Source: Klebsiella sp. WP3-W18-ESBL-02 (lineage in GTDB: Bacteria > Pseudomonadota > Gammaproteobacteria > Enterobacterales > Enterobacteriaceae). Taken from it: 64,000 bases of DNA. Positions 15,894-24,194 of the stretch are shown here, one piece after another; position 1 is the stretch's first letter, and each line of letters opens with the position of its first letter. The stretch is from assembly GCF_014168815.1 (NCBI RefSeq), contig NZ_AP021972.1, positions 1,178,001 through 1,242,000 on the forward strand, read 5' to 3'. Made by a program: the position numbers and the translations under genes. The notes under the pieces are model-generated. The model was given only the letters and a program-made list of their open reading frames with translations, ran no database searches and had not been told where the DNA came from.

Positions 15894-16394
15894 ATGACCG
15901 AAAACTCACCGCGCCGCTCCGCCTATGCCCGTCTGCTGGACCGCGCAATCCGCATTCTGGCGATGCGTGACCACAGTGAGCAGGAGCTGCGGCGCAAGCT
16001 GACCGCTCCGGTGATGACCAAAAATGGCCCGGAAGCCGTTGACGCGCCGCCGGAAGATGTTGAAAAGGTGATTGCCTGGTGCTTTGAAAACCGCTATCTG
16101 GACGATCTCCGGTTTGTGCGGCAGTTTCTCGCCAGCCGTAGCCGTAAAGGCTATGGCCCGGCGCGCATTCGCCAGGAGCTGGGGCAAAAAGGGATAAACC
16201 GTCACGATATCGAACAGGCGATGCGGGAATGCGAGATCGACTGGGGGATGCTTGCGCGCGAACAGGCGCAGCGAAAATACGGCGATCCGTTGCCGACGCT
16301 GTTTGCCGAGAAGGTTAAAATCCAGCGTTTTTTGCTCTACCGCGGCTACCTTATGGAAGATATCCAGGAAATATGGCGAAATTTTGCTGATTGA
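15894..16394 (+). CDS. recX: Regulatory protein RecX
   Basis: RecX binds RecA filaments and limits their extension. The 166 residues equal the E. coli length. The all-helical repeat family signature is clear: RAIRILAMRDHSEQELRRKL, RFVRQFLASRSRKGYGPARIRQELGQKGI and VKIQRFLLYRGYLMEDIQEIWRNF. It is probably expressed by read-through of the recA terminator under SOS conditions. Confidence 0.97.
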   Translation: MTENSPRRSAYARLLDRAIRILAMRDHSEQELRRKLTAPVMTKNGPEAVDAPPEDVEKVIAWCFENRYLDDLRFVRQFLASRSRKGYGPARIRQELGQKGINRHDIEQAMRECEIDWGMLAREQAQRKYGDPLPTLFAEKVKIQRFLLYRGYLMEDIQEIWRNFAD

Positions 16395-16519
16395 CCGCAC
16401 TCGGGATTTTACTTCCCTTTAAAGAAAACTTATCTTATTCCCACTTTTTCCGTTTGGATGCGGGTTGCTTTTACGGCGGCCCGCGTCTGCGACGAATATT
16501 CCTTAAATACACGAAATCA

Positions 16520-16618
16520 TTCAAGCCGCATCAAGGCGGCAAGTGAGTGAATCCCCAGGAGCGTACATAAGTACGTGACTGGGGTGATCGAGCGCAGCCA
16601 ACGAAGAGGCGGTTTGAA
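16520..16618. repeat. Nested inverted-repeat element before alaS
   Basis: An intergenic element of about 100 bases is bounded by TTCAAGCCGC (16520-16529) and GCGGTTTGAA (16609-16618), which pair with one mismatch. Inside it lies a second, two-step hairpin: CCCCAG (16553-16558), CGTAC (16562-16566), loop ATAA, GTACG (16571-16575), CTGGGG (16579-16584). The design is that of a small mobile or regulatory palindromic repeat and not of a simple terminator. Its last arm ends 31 bases before alaS, so it will be in the alaS leader if transcription starts upstream. I recall similar intergenic repeats in other enterobacteria but cannot name the family. Confidence 0.65.
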
Positions 16619-16649
16619 GGATGAAGTGTAGCTTGATTTCAGGATAATT

Positions 16650-19277
16650 ATGAGCAAGAGCACCGCTGAGATCCGTCAGGCGTTTCTCGACTTTTTCCAT
16701 AGTAAAGGCCATCAGGTAGTTGCCAGCAGCTCCCTTGTGCCGAATAACGACCCCACTCTGTTGTTTACCAACGCCGGGATGAACCAGTTCAAGGACGTGT
16801 TCCTCGGTCTCGACAAACGTAATTATTCGCGCGCGACCACCGCGCAGCGTTGCGTGCGTGCGGGCGGTAAACATAATGACCTGGAAAACGTCGGCTACAC
16901 CGCACGTCACCACACCTTCTTCGAAATGCTGGGTAACTTCAGCTTCGGCGACTACTTCAAACACGATGCTATCCAGTACGCCTGGGAGCTGCTGACCGGT
17001 GAAAACTGGTTTGCGCTGCCGAAAGAGCGCCTGTGGGTTACCGTGTATGAGAGCGATGACGAAGCTTACGAAATCTGGGAAAAAGAAGTCGGTATTCCGC
17101 GTGAGCGCATTATTCGCATCGGCGACAACAAAGGCGCGCCGTATGCATCCGATAACTTCTGGCAGATGGGTGACACCGGTCCTTGCGGTCCGTGCACCGA
17201 GATTTTCTACGACCACGGTGACCACATCTGGGGTGGGCCTCCGGGATCCGCAGAAGAAGACGGCGACCGCTATATCGAAATCTGGAACATCGTCTTCATG
17301 CAGTTCAACCGTCAGGCTGACGGCACCATGGAACCGCTGCCGAAGCCGTCCGTGGACACCGGTATGGGTCTGGAGCGTATAACTGCCGTTCTGCAGCACG
17401 TGAACTCCAACTACGAAATCGACCTGTTCCGCACCTTGATTGATGCCGTGGCTAAAGTCACTGGCGCAACCGACCTGAGCAACAAGTCGCTGCGCGTCAT
17501 CGCGGACCACATTCGTTCCTGTGCGTTCCTGATTGCCGATGGCGTGATGCCGTCCAACGAAAGCCGTGGCTATGTGCTGCGTCGTATCATTCGTCGCGCA
17601 ATCCGCCACGGCAACATGCTGGGCGCGAAAGACACCTTCTTCTACAAGCTGGTTGGCCCGCTGGTGGACGTGATGGGTGCCGCAGGCGAAGAGCTGAAAC
17701 GCCAGCAGGCGCAGGTTGAACAGGTTCTGAAAACCGAAGAAGAGCAGTTTGCTCGTACGCTGGAGCGCGGCCTGGCCTTGCTCGACGAAGAGCTGGCGAA
17801 GCTGACCGGCGATACGCTGGATGGCGAAACCGCTTTCCGCCTGTACGACACCTACGGTTTCCCGGTTGACCTGACGGCGGACGTTTGCCGTGAACGTAAC
17901 ATCAAGGTTGACGAAGCTGGCTTTGAAGCCGCAATGGAAGAACAGCGCCGTCGTGCGCGTGAATCCAGCGGTTTTGGCGCGGATTACAACGCCATGATCC
18001 GCGTTGACGGCGCATCTGAGTTTAAAGGCTACGACCATCTGGAACTGAACGGTAAAGTCACCGCCCTGTTCGTTGACGGTAAAGCGGTAGAGTCTATTGC
18101 TGCGGGCCAGGAAGCCGTTGTCGTTCTGGACCAGACTCCGTTCTATGCGGAATCCGGCGGCCAGGTTGGCGACAAGGGTGAGCTGAAAGGCGCGGGCTTT
18201 AGCTTCGCCGTTAGCGATACCCAGAAATACGGTCAGGCTATTGGCCATCTTGGCAAGCTGGCGACCGGCGCGCTGAAAGTAGGCGATGCCGTGCAGGCTG
18301 ACGTGGATGACGCACGTCGTGCTCGCATCCGTCTGAACCACTCCGCTACGCACCTGATGCACGCGGCGCTGCGTCAGGTTCTGGGCACGCATGTGGCGCA
18401 GAAAGGCTCGTTGGTTAACGATAAAGTGCTGCGTTTCGACTTCTCCCACTTTGAAGCCATGAAGCCGGAAGAGATCCGCGCGGTTGAAGATCTGGTCAAT
18501 GCCCAGATTCGTCGCAACCTGCCGATCGAAACCAACATCATGGATCTGGATGCGGCGAAAGCGAAGGGCGCAATGGCGCTGTTTGGCGAGAAATATGACG
18601 ACCACGTGCGTGTATTGAGCATGGGCGACTTCTCTACCGAACTGTGTGGAGGTACCCACGCTTCTCGTACCGGTGATATCGGTCTGTTCCGCATTGTGTC
18701 GGAATCTGGCACAGCGGCAGGCGTGCGTCGTATTGAAGCCGTTACCGGTGAGGGTGCAATAGCCTCTCTGCATGCTGAAAGCGATCGCTTAAACGACATT
18801 GCTCAGCTGTTGAAAGGTGATAGCCACAACCTGACGGAGAAAGTACGTACCGTTATCGAACGTACCCGCCAGCTGGAAAAAGAGCTGCAGCAGCTGAAAG
18901 AGCAGGCCGCAGCCCAGGAAAGCGCGAATCTTTCCAGCAAAGCTGAGACGATTAACGGCGTTAATCTGCTGGTGAGCGAACTTGCCGGCGTTGAGCCGAA
19001 AATGCTGCGTACCATGGTCGACGATCTGAAGAACCAGCTGGGTTCGGCGGTTATCGTGCTGGCGACGGTTGCAGAAGGTAAGGTTTCTCTGATTGCGGGC
19101 GTGTCTAAGGACGTGACCGACCGTGTGAAAGCAGGGGAACTGATTGGTATGGTCGCTCAGCAGGTGGGCGGCAAAGGGGGCGGTCGTCCGGATATGGCGC
19201 AAGCTGGCGGTACCGACGCTGCGGCTCTCCCGGCTGCACTGGCCAGCGTGAAGGGCTGGGTAAGCGCTAAACTGTAA
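16650..19277 (+). CDS. alaS: Alanyl-tRNA synthetase
   Basis: AlaS charges tRNA-Ala with alanine. Its 875 residues compare with 876 in E. coli. The class II catalytic core begins at the start (FFHSKGHQVVASSSLVP; TNAGMNQFKDVFLG; RCVRAGGKHNDLENVG), the editing domain has the zinc-binding HSATHLMHAAL and CGGTHASRTGDIG motifs, and the C-terminal oligomerisation/C-Ala domain ends GGGRPDMAQAGGTD. A 750-residue open frame on the opposite strand is only its shadow. It lies between recX and csrA as in E. coli. Confidence 0.99.
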   Translation: MSKSTAEIRQAFLDFFHSKGHQVVASSSLVPNNDPTLLFTNAGMNQFKDVFLGLDKRNYSRATTAQRCVRAGGKHNDLENVGYTARHHTFFEMLGNFSFGDYFKHDAIQYAWELLTGENWFALPKERLWVTVYESDDEAYEIWEKEVGIPRERIIRIGDNKGAPYASDNFWQMGDTGPCGPCTEIFYDHGDHIWGGPPGSAEEDGDRYIEIWNIVFMQFNRQADGTMEPLPKPSVDTGMGLERITAVLQHVNSNYEIDLFRTLIDAVAKVTGATDLSNKSLRVIADHIRSCAFLIADGVMPSNESRGYVLRRIIRRAIRHGNMLGAKDTFFYKLVGPLVDVMGAAGEELKRQQAQVEQVLKTEEEQFARTLERGLALLDEELAKLTGDTLDGETAFRLYDTYGFPVDLTADVCRERNIKVDEAGFEAAMEEQRRRARESSGFGADYNAMIRVDGASEFKGYDHLELNGKVTALFVDGKAVESIAAGQEAVVVLDQTPFYAESGGQVGDKGELKGAGFSFAVSDTQKYGQAIGHLGKLATGALKVGDAVQADVDDARRARIRLNHSATHLMHAALRQVLGTHVAQKGSLVNDKVLRFDFSHFEAMKPEEIRAVEDLVNAQIRRNLPIETNIMDLDAAKAKGAMALFGEKYDDHVRVLSMGDFSTELCGGTHASRTGDIGLFRIVSESGTAAGVRRIEAVTGEGAIASLHAESDRLNDIAQLLKGDSHNLTEKVRTVIERTRQLEKELQQLKEQAAAQESANLSSKAETINGVNLLVSELAGVEPKMLRTMVDDLKNQLGSAVIVLATVAEGKVSLIAGVSKDVTDRVKAGELIGMVAQQVGGKGGGRPDMAQAGGTDAAALPAALASVKGWVSAKL

Positions 19278-19294
19278 TAACAATAAACGCATGC

Positions 19295-19324
19295 AGACGC
19301 CTAACGTTATCTGTTCAGGCGTCT
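19295..19324 (+). terminator. Hairpin after alaS
   Basis: AGACGCCT and AGGCGTCT pair across a 14-base loop 18 bases after the alaS stop. It lacks a T-run, so the terminator is weak; csrA in E. coli is partly read from upstream. Confidence 0.45.
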
Positions 19325-19517
19325 TGCATATGCGGTACTGATAACGATAAAGTCAGGTTGAAGTCATGTAAATCGGCTAGACTTACATTTAACAGAATGT
19401 GATGCCGTGACTGCTTACACATAAGGTGTTTGTCATCGCTGACCTTTTGGCGTTATATGATGGAGAATGCCGGGATACAGAGAGACCCGACTCATTTAAT
19501 CTTTCAAGGAGCAAAGA

Positions 19518-19703
19518 ATGCTGATTCTGACTCGTCGAGTTGGTGAGACCCTCATGATCGGAGATGAGGTCACTGTGACAGTTTTAGGAGTGAAGGGTAA
19601 CCAGGTGCGCATCGGCGTAAATGCCCCGAAAGAAGTCTCTGTCCACCGTGAAGAGATCTACCAGCGTATCCAGGCTGAAAAATCCCAGCAGTCCAGTTAC
19701 TAA
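19518..19703 (+). CDS. csrA: Carbon storage regulator CsrA
   Basis: CsrA is a dimeric RNA-binding protein that binds GGA motifs in mRNA leaders and represses glycogen synthesis, biofilm and gluconeogenesis while helping motility. The 61 residues are those of the E. coli protein over the visible length ([18 protein letters not shown]... [12 protein letters not shown]), including Leu4, Arg6, Arg7 and the GxxG and Arg44 RNA-contact residues. Ribosome site aaggag lies 7 bases before the ATG. The 240 bases upstream hold its promoters; a strong terminator follows. Confidence 0.99.
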
Positions 19704-19709
19704 GTTCTC

Positions 19710-19734
19710 GCGTCTCACCCAGCGGGTGAGACGC
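19710..19734 (+). terminator. Terminator after csrA
   Basis: GCGTCTCACCC-agc-GGGTGAGACGC is an eleven-base-pair perfect stem immediately after the csrA stop; only a scattered T-run follows (at 19746-19764). Confidence 0.75.
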
Positions 19735-19930
19735 AACTCCCGCCGTTTTTCCCGTTTTATCTTCTGCGTCAGCCCTTTTTTCTTCTGTTCTCTCCCTTAG
19801 CGCCATTTTTTCGTATTGCCGTTTTGCGGCCGTAATCGCGTTTTATCTGTTGATAAAACGCCCGTTCTGCTTTTTTTAACGCCTGATTGTCTGTGAAATG
19901 TGCAAACGAAAAAAATCTGCGGAAAATTGT

Positions 19931-19958
19931 TTGACTTATAAGTCCCAGAAAGTAATAT
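19931..19958 (+). promoter_or_regulatory. Promoter of the serV-arg tRNA operon
   Basis: TTGACT (19931-19936) and TAATAT (19953-19958) are 16 bases apart, followed by a GC-rich discriminator (gtgcgcc) of the kind seen at stringently controlled stable-RNA promoters. It lies 64 bases before the first tRNA. Confidence 0.75.
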
Positions 19959-20021
19959 GTGCGCCACACAGCGACGATGAGCAGAAACAAGTTCTTCGAA
20001 GCACTCGCAAGAGGTGTTGTT

Positions 20022-20114
20022 GGTGAGGTGGCCGAGAGGCTGAAGGCGCTCCCCTGCTAAGGGAGTATGCGGTCAAAAGCTGCATCCGGGGTTCGAATCC
20101 CCGCCTCACCGCCA
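20022..20114 (+). tRNA. serV: tRNA-Ser (anticodon GCT)
   Basis: A 93-base class II tRNA with a long variable arm, anticodon GCT in cctGCTaagg, T-arm GGTTCGAATCC and an encoded CCA end. It reads AGC/AGU codons and heads an array of four arginine tRNAs, as in E. coli. Confidence 0.98.
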
Positions 20115-20117
20115 TTT

Positions 20118-20194
20118 GCATCCGTAGCTCAGCTGGATAGAGTACTCGGCTACGAACCGAGCGGTCGGAGGTTCGAATCCTCCCGGATGCACCA
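20118..20194 (+). tRNA. tRNA-Arg (anticodon ACG), copy 1
   Basis: A 77-base tRNA starting GCATCCGTAGCTCAGCTGG with anticodon ACG (inosine-modified in the cell, reading CGU/CGC/CGA) and an encoded CCA. It starts three bases after the CCA of serV; one of four identical copies corresponding to E. coli argV/Y/Z/Q. Confidence 0.98.
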
Positions 20195-20285
20195 TCTTCT
20201 CTGAGATAACGCATTAGCGTTGTAACAGAAAACAGATAGCGCTTTAGCAGCGGTATCGAATCTGCAGTAAAGTAAGTTTCCCGAT

Positions 20286-20362
20286 GCATCCGTAGCTCAG
20301 CTGGATAGAGTACTCGGCTACGAACCGAGCGGTCGGAGGTTCGAATCCTCCCGGATGCACCA
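20286..20362 (+). tRNA. tRNA-Arg (anticodon ACG), copy 2
   Basis: Identical in sequence to copy 1. The spacer before it (ending cagtaaagtaagtttcccgat) is closely similar to the spacer before copy 3, showing that tRNA and spacer were duplicated together. Confidence 0.98.
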
Positions 20363-20475
20363 TATTCTCCGGAATAGCAGCTACGCTGTTGTTTCAAGGT
20401 CTGCGAGATGATCGCTAGCACCAGGGAGAATAGCGTTGCTTTAGCAACGACCCGTAGGGCGAGGCGCAGCCGAGT

Positions 20476-20494
20476 AATCCTCCCGGATGCACCA
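20476..20494 (+). repeat. 19-nt tRNA-Arg 3' fragment (rtT-like repeat)
   Basis: AATCCTCCCGGATGCACCA is an exact copy of the last 19 bases of tRNA-Arg, without the rest of the gene. It is preceded by a hairpin and the stretch gtagggcgaggcgcagccgag. E. coli has a comparable arrangement at tyrT, where 19 bases of the tRNA 3' end are repeated in the spacer (rtT). Confidence 0.8.
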
Positions 20495-20556
20495 TCTCTT
20501 ACTTGATGTCGCTTTCTTAGCGGTATCAATATCGGCAGTAAAGCAAGTTTCCCGAT

Positions 20557-20633
20557 GCATCCGTAGCTCAGCTGGATAGAGTACTCGGCTACGAACCGAG
20601 CGGTCGGAGGTTCGAATCCTCCCGGATGCACCA
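20557..20633 (+). tRNA. tRNA-Arg (anticodon ACG), copy 3
   Basis: Identical to copies 1, 2 and 4. It is the first full tRNA after the 19-base tRNA fragment. Confidence 0.98.
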
Positions 20634-20665
20634 TCTCTTGTTTTCTCCAATCTGGTTTTACCGAT

Positions 20666-20742
20666 GCATCCGTAGCTCAGCTGGATAGAGTACTCGGCTA
20701 CGAACCGAGCGGTCGGAGGTTCGAATCCTCCCGGATGCACCA
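20666..20742 (+). tRNA. tRNA-Arg (anticodon ACG), copy 4
   Basis: Last tRNA of the array, identical to the other three, 32 bases after copy 3. No strong intrinsic terminator is obvious after it. Confidence 0.98.
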
Positions 20743-20882
20743 TCTTCTCCGTAGTTCCCTCTCTGTTTTTTTCATCGTAAAATCTTCTTCACGCTTTTCC
20801 CATTGGCAACCCATTCTTTCCTCTATAATTTATCCTTGTATACGCCTTTATCCTGGTGACATGACTGCAAGGAGAGAAATCC

Positions 20883-21197
20883 ATGAAATGGTTCAAGGCA
20901 ACGTCAGCGTTTTGCGCTGCGCTTTTGGTGGCTATCTCGTTGTCCGGCTGTGCTGGCTCGTCAACGAAAGAAAGCACCGGTGGCTATATTGACGATACGG
21001 TGATCACCACAAAGGTTAAAACGGCGCTGTTCAGCGATAAAAACATCAAATCGAGTGAGATCAACGTGCAGACCTTTAAAGGTCGCGTACAGCTAAGCGG
21101 CTTTGTGTCATCCTCTGCGGATGCCAAACGTGCGGTCGAAGTTACCCGACGGGTTCAGGGCGTACGAGTAGTTGAAAACGATATGCAAATTAAATAA
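20883..21197 (+). CDS. BON-domain lipoprotein
   Basis: A 104-residue outer-membrane-type lipoprotein. The signal peptide MKWFKATSAFCAALLVAISLSGC has lipobox LSGC with lipidated Cys23. The rest is a single BON domain (IDDTVITTKVKTALFSDKNIKSSEINVQTFKGRVQLSGFV...) as in OsmY and DolP, which bind phospholipid surfaces and help maintain the envelope. Ribosome site aaggag is in place. It has half the length of the two-BON proteins OsmY and DolP. K-12 has no equivalent between its arg tRNAs and yqaB as far as I know. Confidence 0.88.
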   Translation: MKWFKATSAFCAALLVAISLSGCAGSSTKESTGGYIDDTVITTKVKTALFSDKNIKSSEINVQTFKGRVQLSGFVSSSADAKRAVEVTRRVQGVRVVENDMQIK

Positions 21198-21318
21198 TCC
21201 GCAGCGAGCGGTAGCGATAAGGCGCCGGAGAGCGCCTTTGTTGTTCCTGCGGCTAACAGCGACAACCATCCCTATTTACGATAAAGTAACGTCACATTAT
21301 CCGACGGGTGAGAAGACG

Positions 21319-21885
21319 ATGTACGAACGCTATGCTGGATTGATTTTTGATATGGACGGCACCATTCTGGATACAGAGCCCACGCATCGTAAGGCCTGGC
21401 GTGAGGTTTTGGGTCGTTATGGAATGCGTTTTGACGAACAGGCGATGGTCGCGCTTAACGGTTCGCCAACATGGCGGATTGCGCAGGCGATTATTGACAG
21501 TCATCAGGCCGATCTGGATCCCCATCTTCTCGCTCGCGAAAAAACCGATGCGGTGAAATCCATGCTGCTCGATTCTGTGACACCGCTGCCGCTTATTGAA
21601 GTCGTGAAAGCGTGGCACGGCCGTCGGCCTATGGCCGTTGGTACCGGCAGCGAAAGCGCGGTGGCCGAGGCGCTGCTCGCGCACCTCGGGCTGCGTCACT
21701 ATTTCGATGCCGTTGTCGCCGCCGATCACGTTAAGCTGCATAAGCCCGCACCGGACACGTTCTTACTGTGCGCGGAGCGGATGGGCGTGGCGCCGGAACG
21801 CTGCATCGTGTTTGAAGACGCCGATTTTGGCCTTCAGGCTGCTGCCGCTGCGGGGATGGACGCCGTCGACGTACGCCTGCTGTGA
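21319..21885 (+). CDS. yqaB: Fructose-1-phosphate phosphatase YqaB
   Basis: A HAD-superfamily phosphatase active on fructose 1-phosphate and 6-phosphogluconate. The 188 residues from MYERYAGLIFDMDGTILDTE equal the E. coli length. HAD motif I DMDGT (Asp11, Asp13), motif II VGTGSESA, motif III Lys in KLHKPAPDTF and motif IV FEDADFG are present. A longer open frame to 21172 lacks the family start. Its stop overlaps the GTG start of yqaA. Confidence 0.95.
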   Translation: MYERYAGLIFDMDGTILDTEPTHRKAWREVLGRYGMRFDEQAMVALNGSPTWRIAQAIIDSHQADLDPHLLAREKTDAVKSMLLDSVTPLPLIEVVKAWHGRRPMAVGTGSESAVAEALLAHLGLRHYFDAVVAADHVKLHKPAPDTFLLCAERMGVAPERCIVFEDADFGLQAAAAAGMDAVDVRLL

Positions 21886-22310
21886 ATGAACTTCTGGCGC
21901 TGGGATCGCTGCTGGCAAGCAGCTTCCTCAGCGCGACGCTGCTGCCGGGGAACTCTGAAGCCGTGCTGGTCGGGCTGCTGCTTGCGGGCGCGAGTAAGCC
22001 ATGGCTTCTGGTAGTAATAGCAACAATGGGTAATAGCCTTGGCGGGGCTACTAACGTTATTCTTGGTCGTTTTTTTCCATTACGCAAAACATCGCGTTGG
22101 CAGGAAAAAGCAGTGGGATGGCTGCGCCGCTACGGCGCGGCTACGTTGCTGCTGAGCTGGATGCCCGTTATCGGTGATTTGCTGTGCCTGCTCGCAGGCT
22201 GGATGCGCATATCCTGGGGACCGGTACTCTTTTTTTTATGCCTGGGTAAGGCGCTGCGCTATATCGCAGTGGCGGCGCTGACGCTGCAAGGCATGACGTG
22301 GTGGCACTAA
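21882..22310 (+). CDS. yqaA: DedA/SNARE-associated inner-membrane protein YqaA
   Basis: A 142-residue membrane protein of the VTT/DedA-related family, with the typical block LPGNSEAVLVGLLLAG near the start and RRYGAATLLLSWMPVIGDLLCLLAGWMR in the middle. The GTG start at 21882 overlaps the yqaB stop by four bases, as in E. coli. Function is not established; DedA-like proteins are linked to lipid flipping and membrane energetics. Confidence 0.93.
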   Translation: MNELLALGSLLASSFLSATLLPGNSEAVLVGLLLAGASKPWLLVVIATMGNSLGGATNVILGRFFPLRKTSRWQEKAVGWLRRYGAATLLLSWMPVIGDLLCLLAGWMRISWGPVLFFLCLGKALRYIAVAALTLQGMTWWH

Positions 22311-22391
22311 TTGGATGGCTTGTGGAGCAGTCCTCATCTCCACGATGACAATTATGCTTAATAACATGAATTCGACAGGCGGGAGGTCAAT

Positions 22392-23936
22392 TTGATCCCG
22401 GACGTATCACAGGCGCTGACCTGGCTGGAAAAACACCCTCAGGCTCTTGAAGGGATCCAGCGCGGTCTTGAGCGCGAAACCCTACGCGTTAATGCAGACG
22501 GTTCTCTGGCAACAACCGGTCATCCGGAGGCGCTGGGCGCCACGCTGACCCACAAATGGATCACTACCGACTTCGCTGAAGCGCTGCTGGAGTTTATTAC
22601 TCCGGTCGACGGCGATATCAATCACATGCTGACGTTCCTGCGCGACGTGCATCGTCATACTGCACGCCAGCTGGGCGACGAGCGCATGTGGCCGCTGAGC
22701 ATGCCGTGCTACATCGCACCGGGTCAGGATATTGAGCTGGCACAGTACGGTACGTCTAACATCGGCCGTCTGAAAACGCTGTACCGTGAAGGGCTGAAAA
22801 ACCGCTACGGCGCGCTGATGCAGACCATCTCCGGGGTACACTACAATTTCTCGCTACCGATGGCATTCTGGCAGGCGAAATGCGGCGTACACGATAAAGA
22901 GGCCATTTCCGCCGGCTATTTCCGTCTGATTCGTAACTACTACCGTTTTGGCTGGGTGATTCCGTACCTGTTCGGGGCGTCTCCGGCAATCTGTTCCTCT
23001 TTCCTGCAGGGCAAGCCGACGACGCTGCCGTTTGAGAAAACCGACTGCGGCATGTACTACCTGCCGTATGCAACCTCGCTGCGTCTGAGCGATCTTGGCT
23101 ATACCAATAAATCGCAAAGCAATCTCGGAATTACGTTTAACGAATTGCACGAGTATGTGGCAGGATTGAAGCGCGCGATTAAAACACCGTCTGAAGAATA
23201 TGCGCGTATTGGTCTGGAGAAAGACGGCAAGCATCTGCAAATCAACAGCAACATTTTGCAGATTGAAAACGAACTGTATGCACCGATTCGCCCAAAACGT
23301 GTGACCCGCGATGGCGAAACCCCATCCGATGCGCTGCTGCGCGGCGGTATCGAATATATCGAAGTACGCTCGCTGGACATCAACCCGTTCTCACCGATTG
23401 GCGTGGACGAGCAGCAGATTCGCTTCCTCGACCTGTTTATGGTCTGGTGCGTGCTGGCCGATGCGCCGGAGATGAGCAGCGATGAGCTGCTGTGCACTCG
23501 CACTAACTGGAATCGCGTGATTCTGGAAGGGCGTAAGCCGGGGCTGACGCTGGGGATTGGCTGTGAAACGGCGCAGTTCCCGCTGACCAAAGTGGGTAAA
23601 GATTTGTTCCACGATCTGAAACGCGTAGCCCAGACTATGGACGGTATGAATGGCGGGACGGCGTATCAGAAAGTATGCGATGAACTGGTGGCCTGCTTTG
23701 ATAATCCGGATTTAACCTTCTCGGCGCGCATTCTGCGTTCTATGCTTGATCAGGGCATTGGGGGGACCGGTAAGGCTCTGGCGGAACAGTACCGCACGAT
23801 GCTGCGTGAAGAGCCGCTGGAGATTCTCAGCGAAGAGGATTTTGCCAACGAGCGGGATGCTTCAAGAGCGCGTCAGCGTCAGATTGAAGCTGCGGATAAC
23901 GAATCGTTTGAAGCGCTGCTGGCAAGACACGCCTGA
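22392..23936 (+). CDS. gshA: Glutamate-cysteine ligase
   Basis: GshA joins glutamate and cysteine with ATP, the first step of glutathione synthesis. The 514 residues begin at a TTG, as in E. coli gshA, with ribosome site gggaggt seven bases before. The sequence is continuous with the proteobacterial type 1 family: RGLERETLRV, LTHKWITTDFAEALLEFITP, YGALMQTISGVHYNFSLP, GGIEYIEVRSLDINPF. It is slightly shorter than the E. coli protein (518) because of a shortened loop at KCGVHDKEAISAGYF. The rare start codon probably keeps expression low. Confidence 0.97.
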   Translation: MIPDVSQALTWLEKHPQALEGIQRGLERETLRVNADGSLATTGHPEALGATLTHKWITTDFAEALLEFITPVDGDINHMLTFLRDVHRHTARQLGDERMWPLSMPCYIAPGQDIELAQYGTSNIGRLKTLYREGLKNRYGALMQTISGVHYNFSLPMAFWQAKCGVHDKEAISAGYFRLIRNYYRFGWVIPYLFGASPAICSSFLQGKPTTLPFEKTDCGMYYLPYATSLRLSDLGYTNKSQSNLGITFNELHEYVAGLKRAIKTPSEEYARIGLEKDGKHLQINSNILQIENELYAPIRPKRVTRDGETPSDALLRGGIEYIEVRSLDINPFSPIGVDEQQIRFLDLFMVWCVLADAPEMSSDELLCTRTNWNRVILEGRKPGLTLGIGCETAQFPLTKVGKDLFHDLKRVAQTMDGMNGGTAYQKVCDELVACFDNPDLTFSARILRSMLDQGIGGTGKALAEQYRTMLREEPLEILSEEDFANERDASRARQRQIEAADNESFEALLARHA

Positions 23937-23945
23937 TACAAAAGA

Positions 23946-24017
23946 AAAAGGCCACATCACTGTGGCCAAAATATACATCTCTGAATCAGGGATGATGATA
24001 ACAAATGCGCGTCTTTC
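23946..24017 (-). ncRNA. micA: sRNA MicA
   Basis: On the minus strand the sequence begins GAAAGACGCGCATTTGTTAT and ends in the hairpin GGCCACA-gtga-TGTGGCC plus T-run, 72 bases long, as for MicA of E. coli. MicA lies between gshA and luxS there as well. It binds Hfq and pairs through its 5' part with ompA and other porin leaders to block translation under envelope stress. The 3' terminator stem also falls just after gshA and may end that transcript. Confidence 0.95.
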
Positions 24018-24023
24018 ATATAC

Positions 24024-24050
24024 TAAGACTGGCATGGGAACAAAGAGTTC
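24024..24050 (-). promoter_or_regulatory. Sigma-E promoter of micA
   Basis: On the minus strand GAACTC (-35, 24045-24050) and TCTTA (-10, 24024-24028) lie 16 bases apart, ending seven bases before the MicA 5' end. This agrees with the known RpoE control of micA. Confidence 0.75.
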
Positions 24051-24194
24051 AGTTTATTTTAAAAAAAATCACATTAACCTGAAGCAGAACGCGGCGTATT
24101 ACAGAAAATTGATTCTATTCAAATGGTTATGTTGATAATCGGATAGAAAAAATTGCACGCCCGGGAGCATGAAGGTGATATCGGAGGTTACGAA

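Noticed and set aside
16521..18773. 750-residue open frame on the minus strand
   Set aside because: It lies antisense to alaS across its strongly biased codons, has a composition (Arg, His, Val, Phe rich) typical of a shadow frame, and matches no family I know.
20118..20742. Regular repeats with spacers, at first sight CRISPR-like
   Set aside because: The 77-base units fold as tRNA-Arg with anticodon ACG and encoded CCA, and spacers are related to each other. No cas genes are in the window.
23746..24135. 129-residue open frame after gshA
   Set aside because: It overlaps the end of gshA in another frame and runs through the micA gene; no ribosome site.
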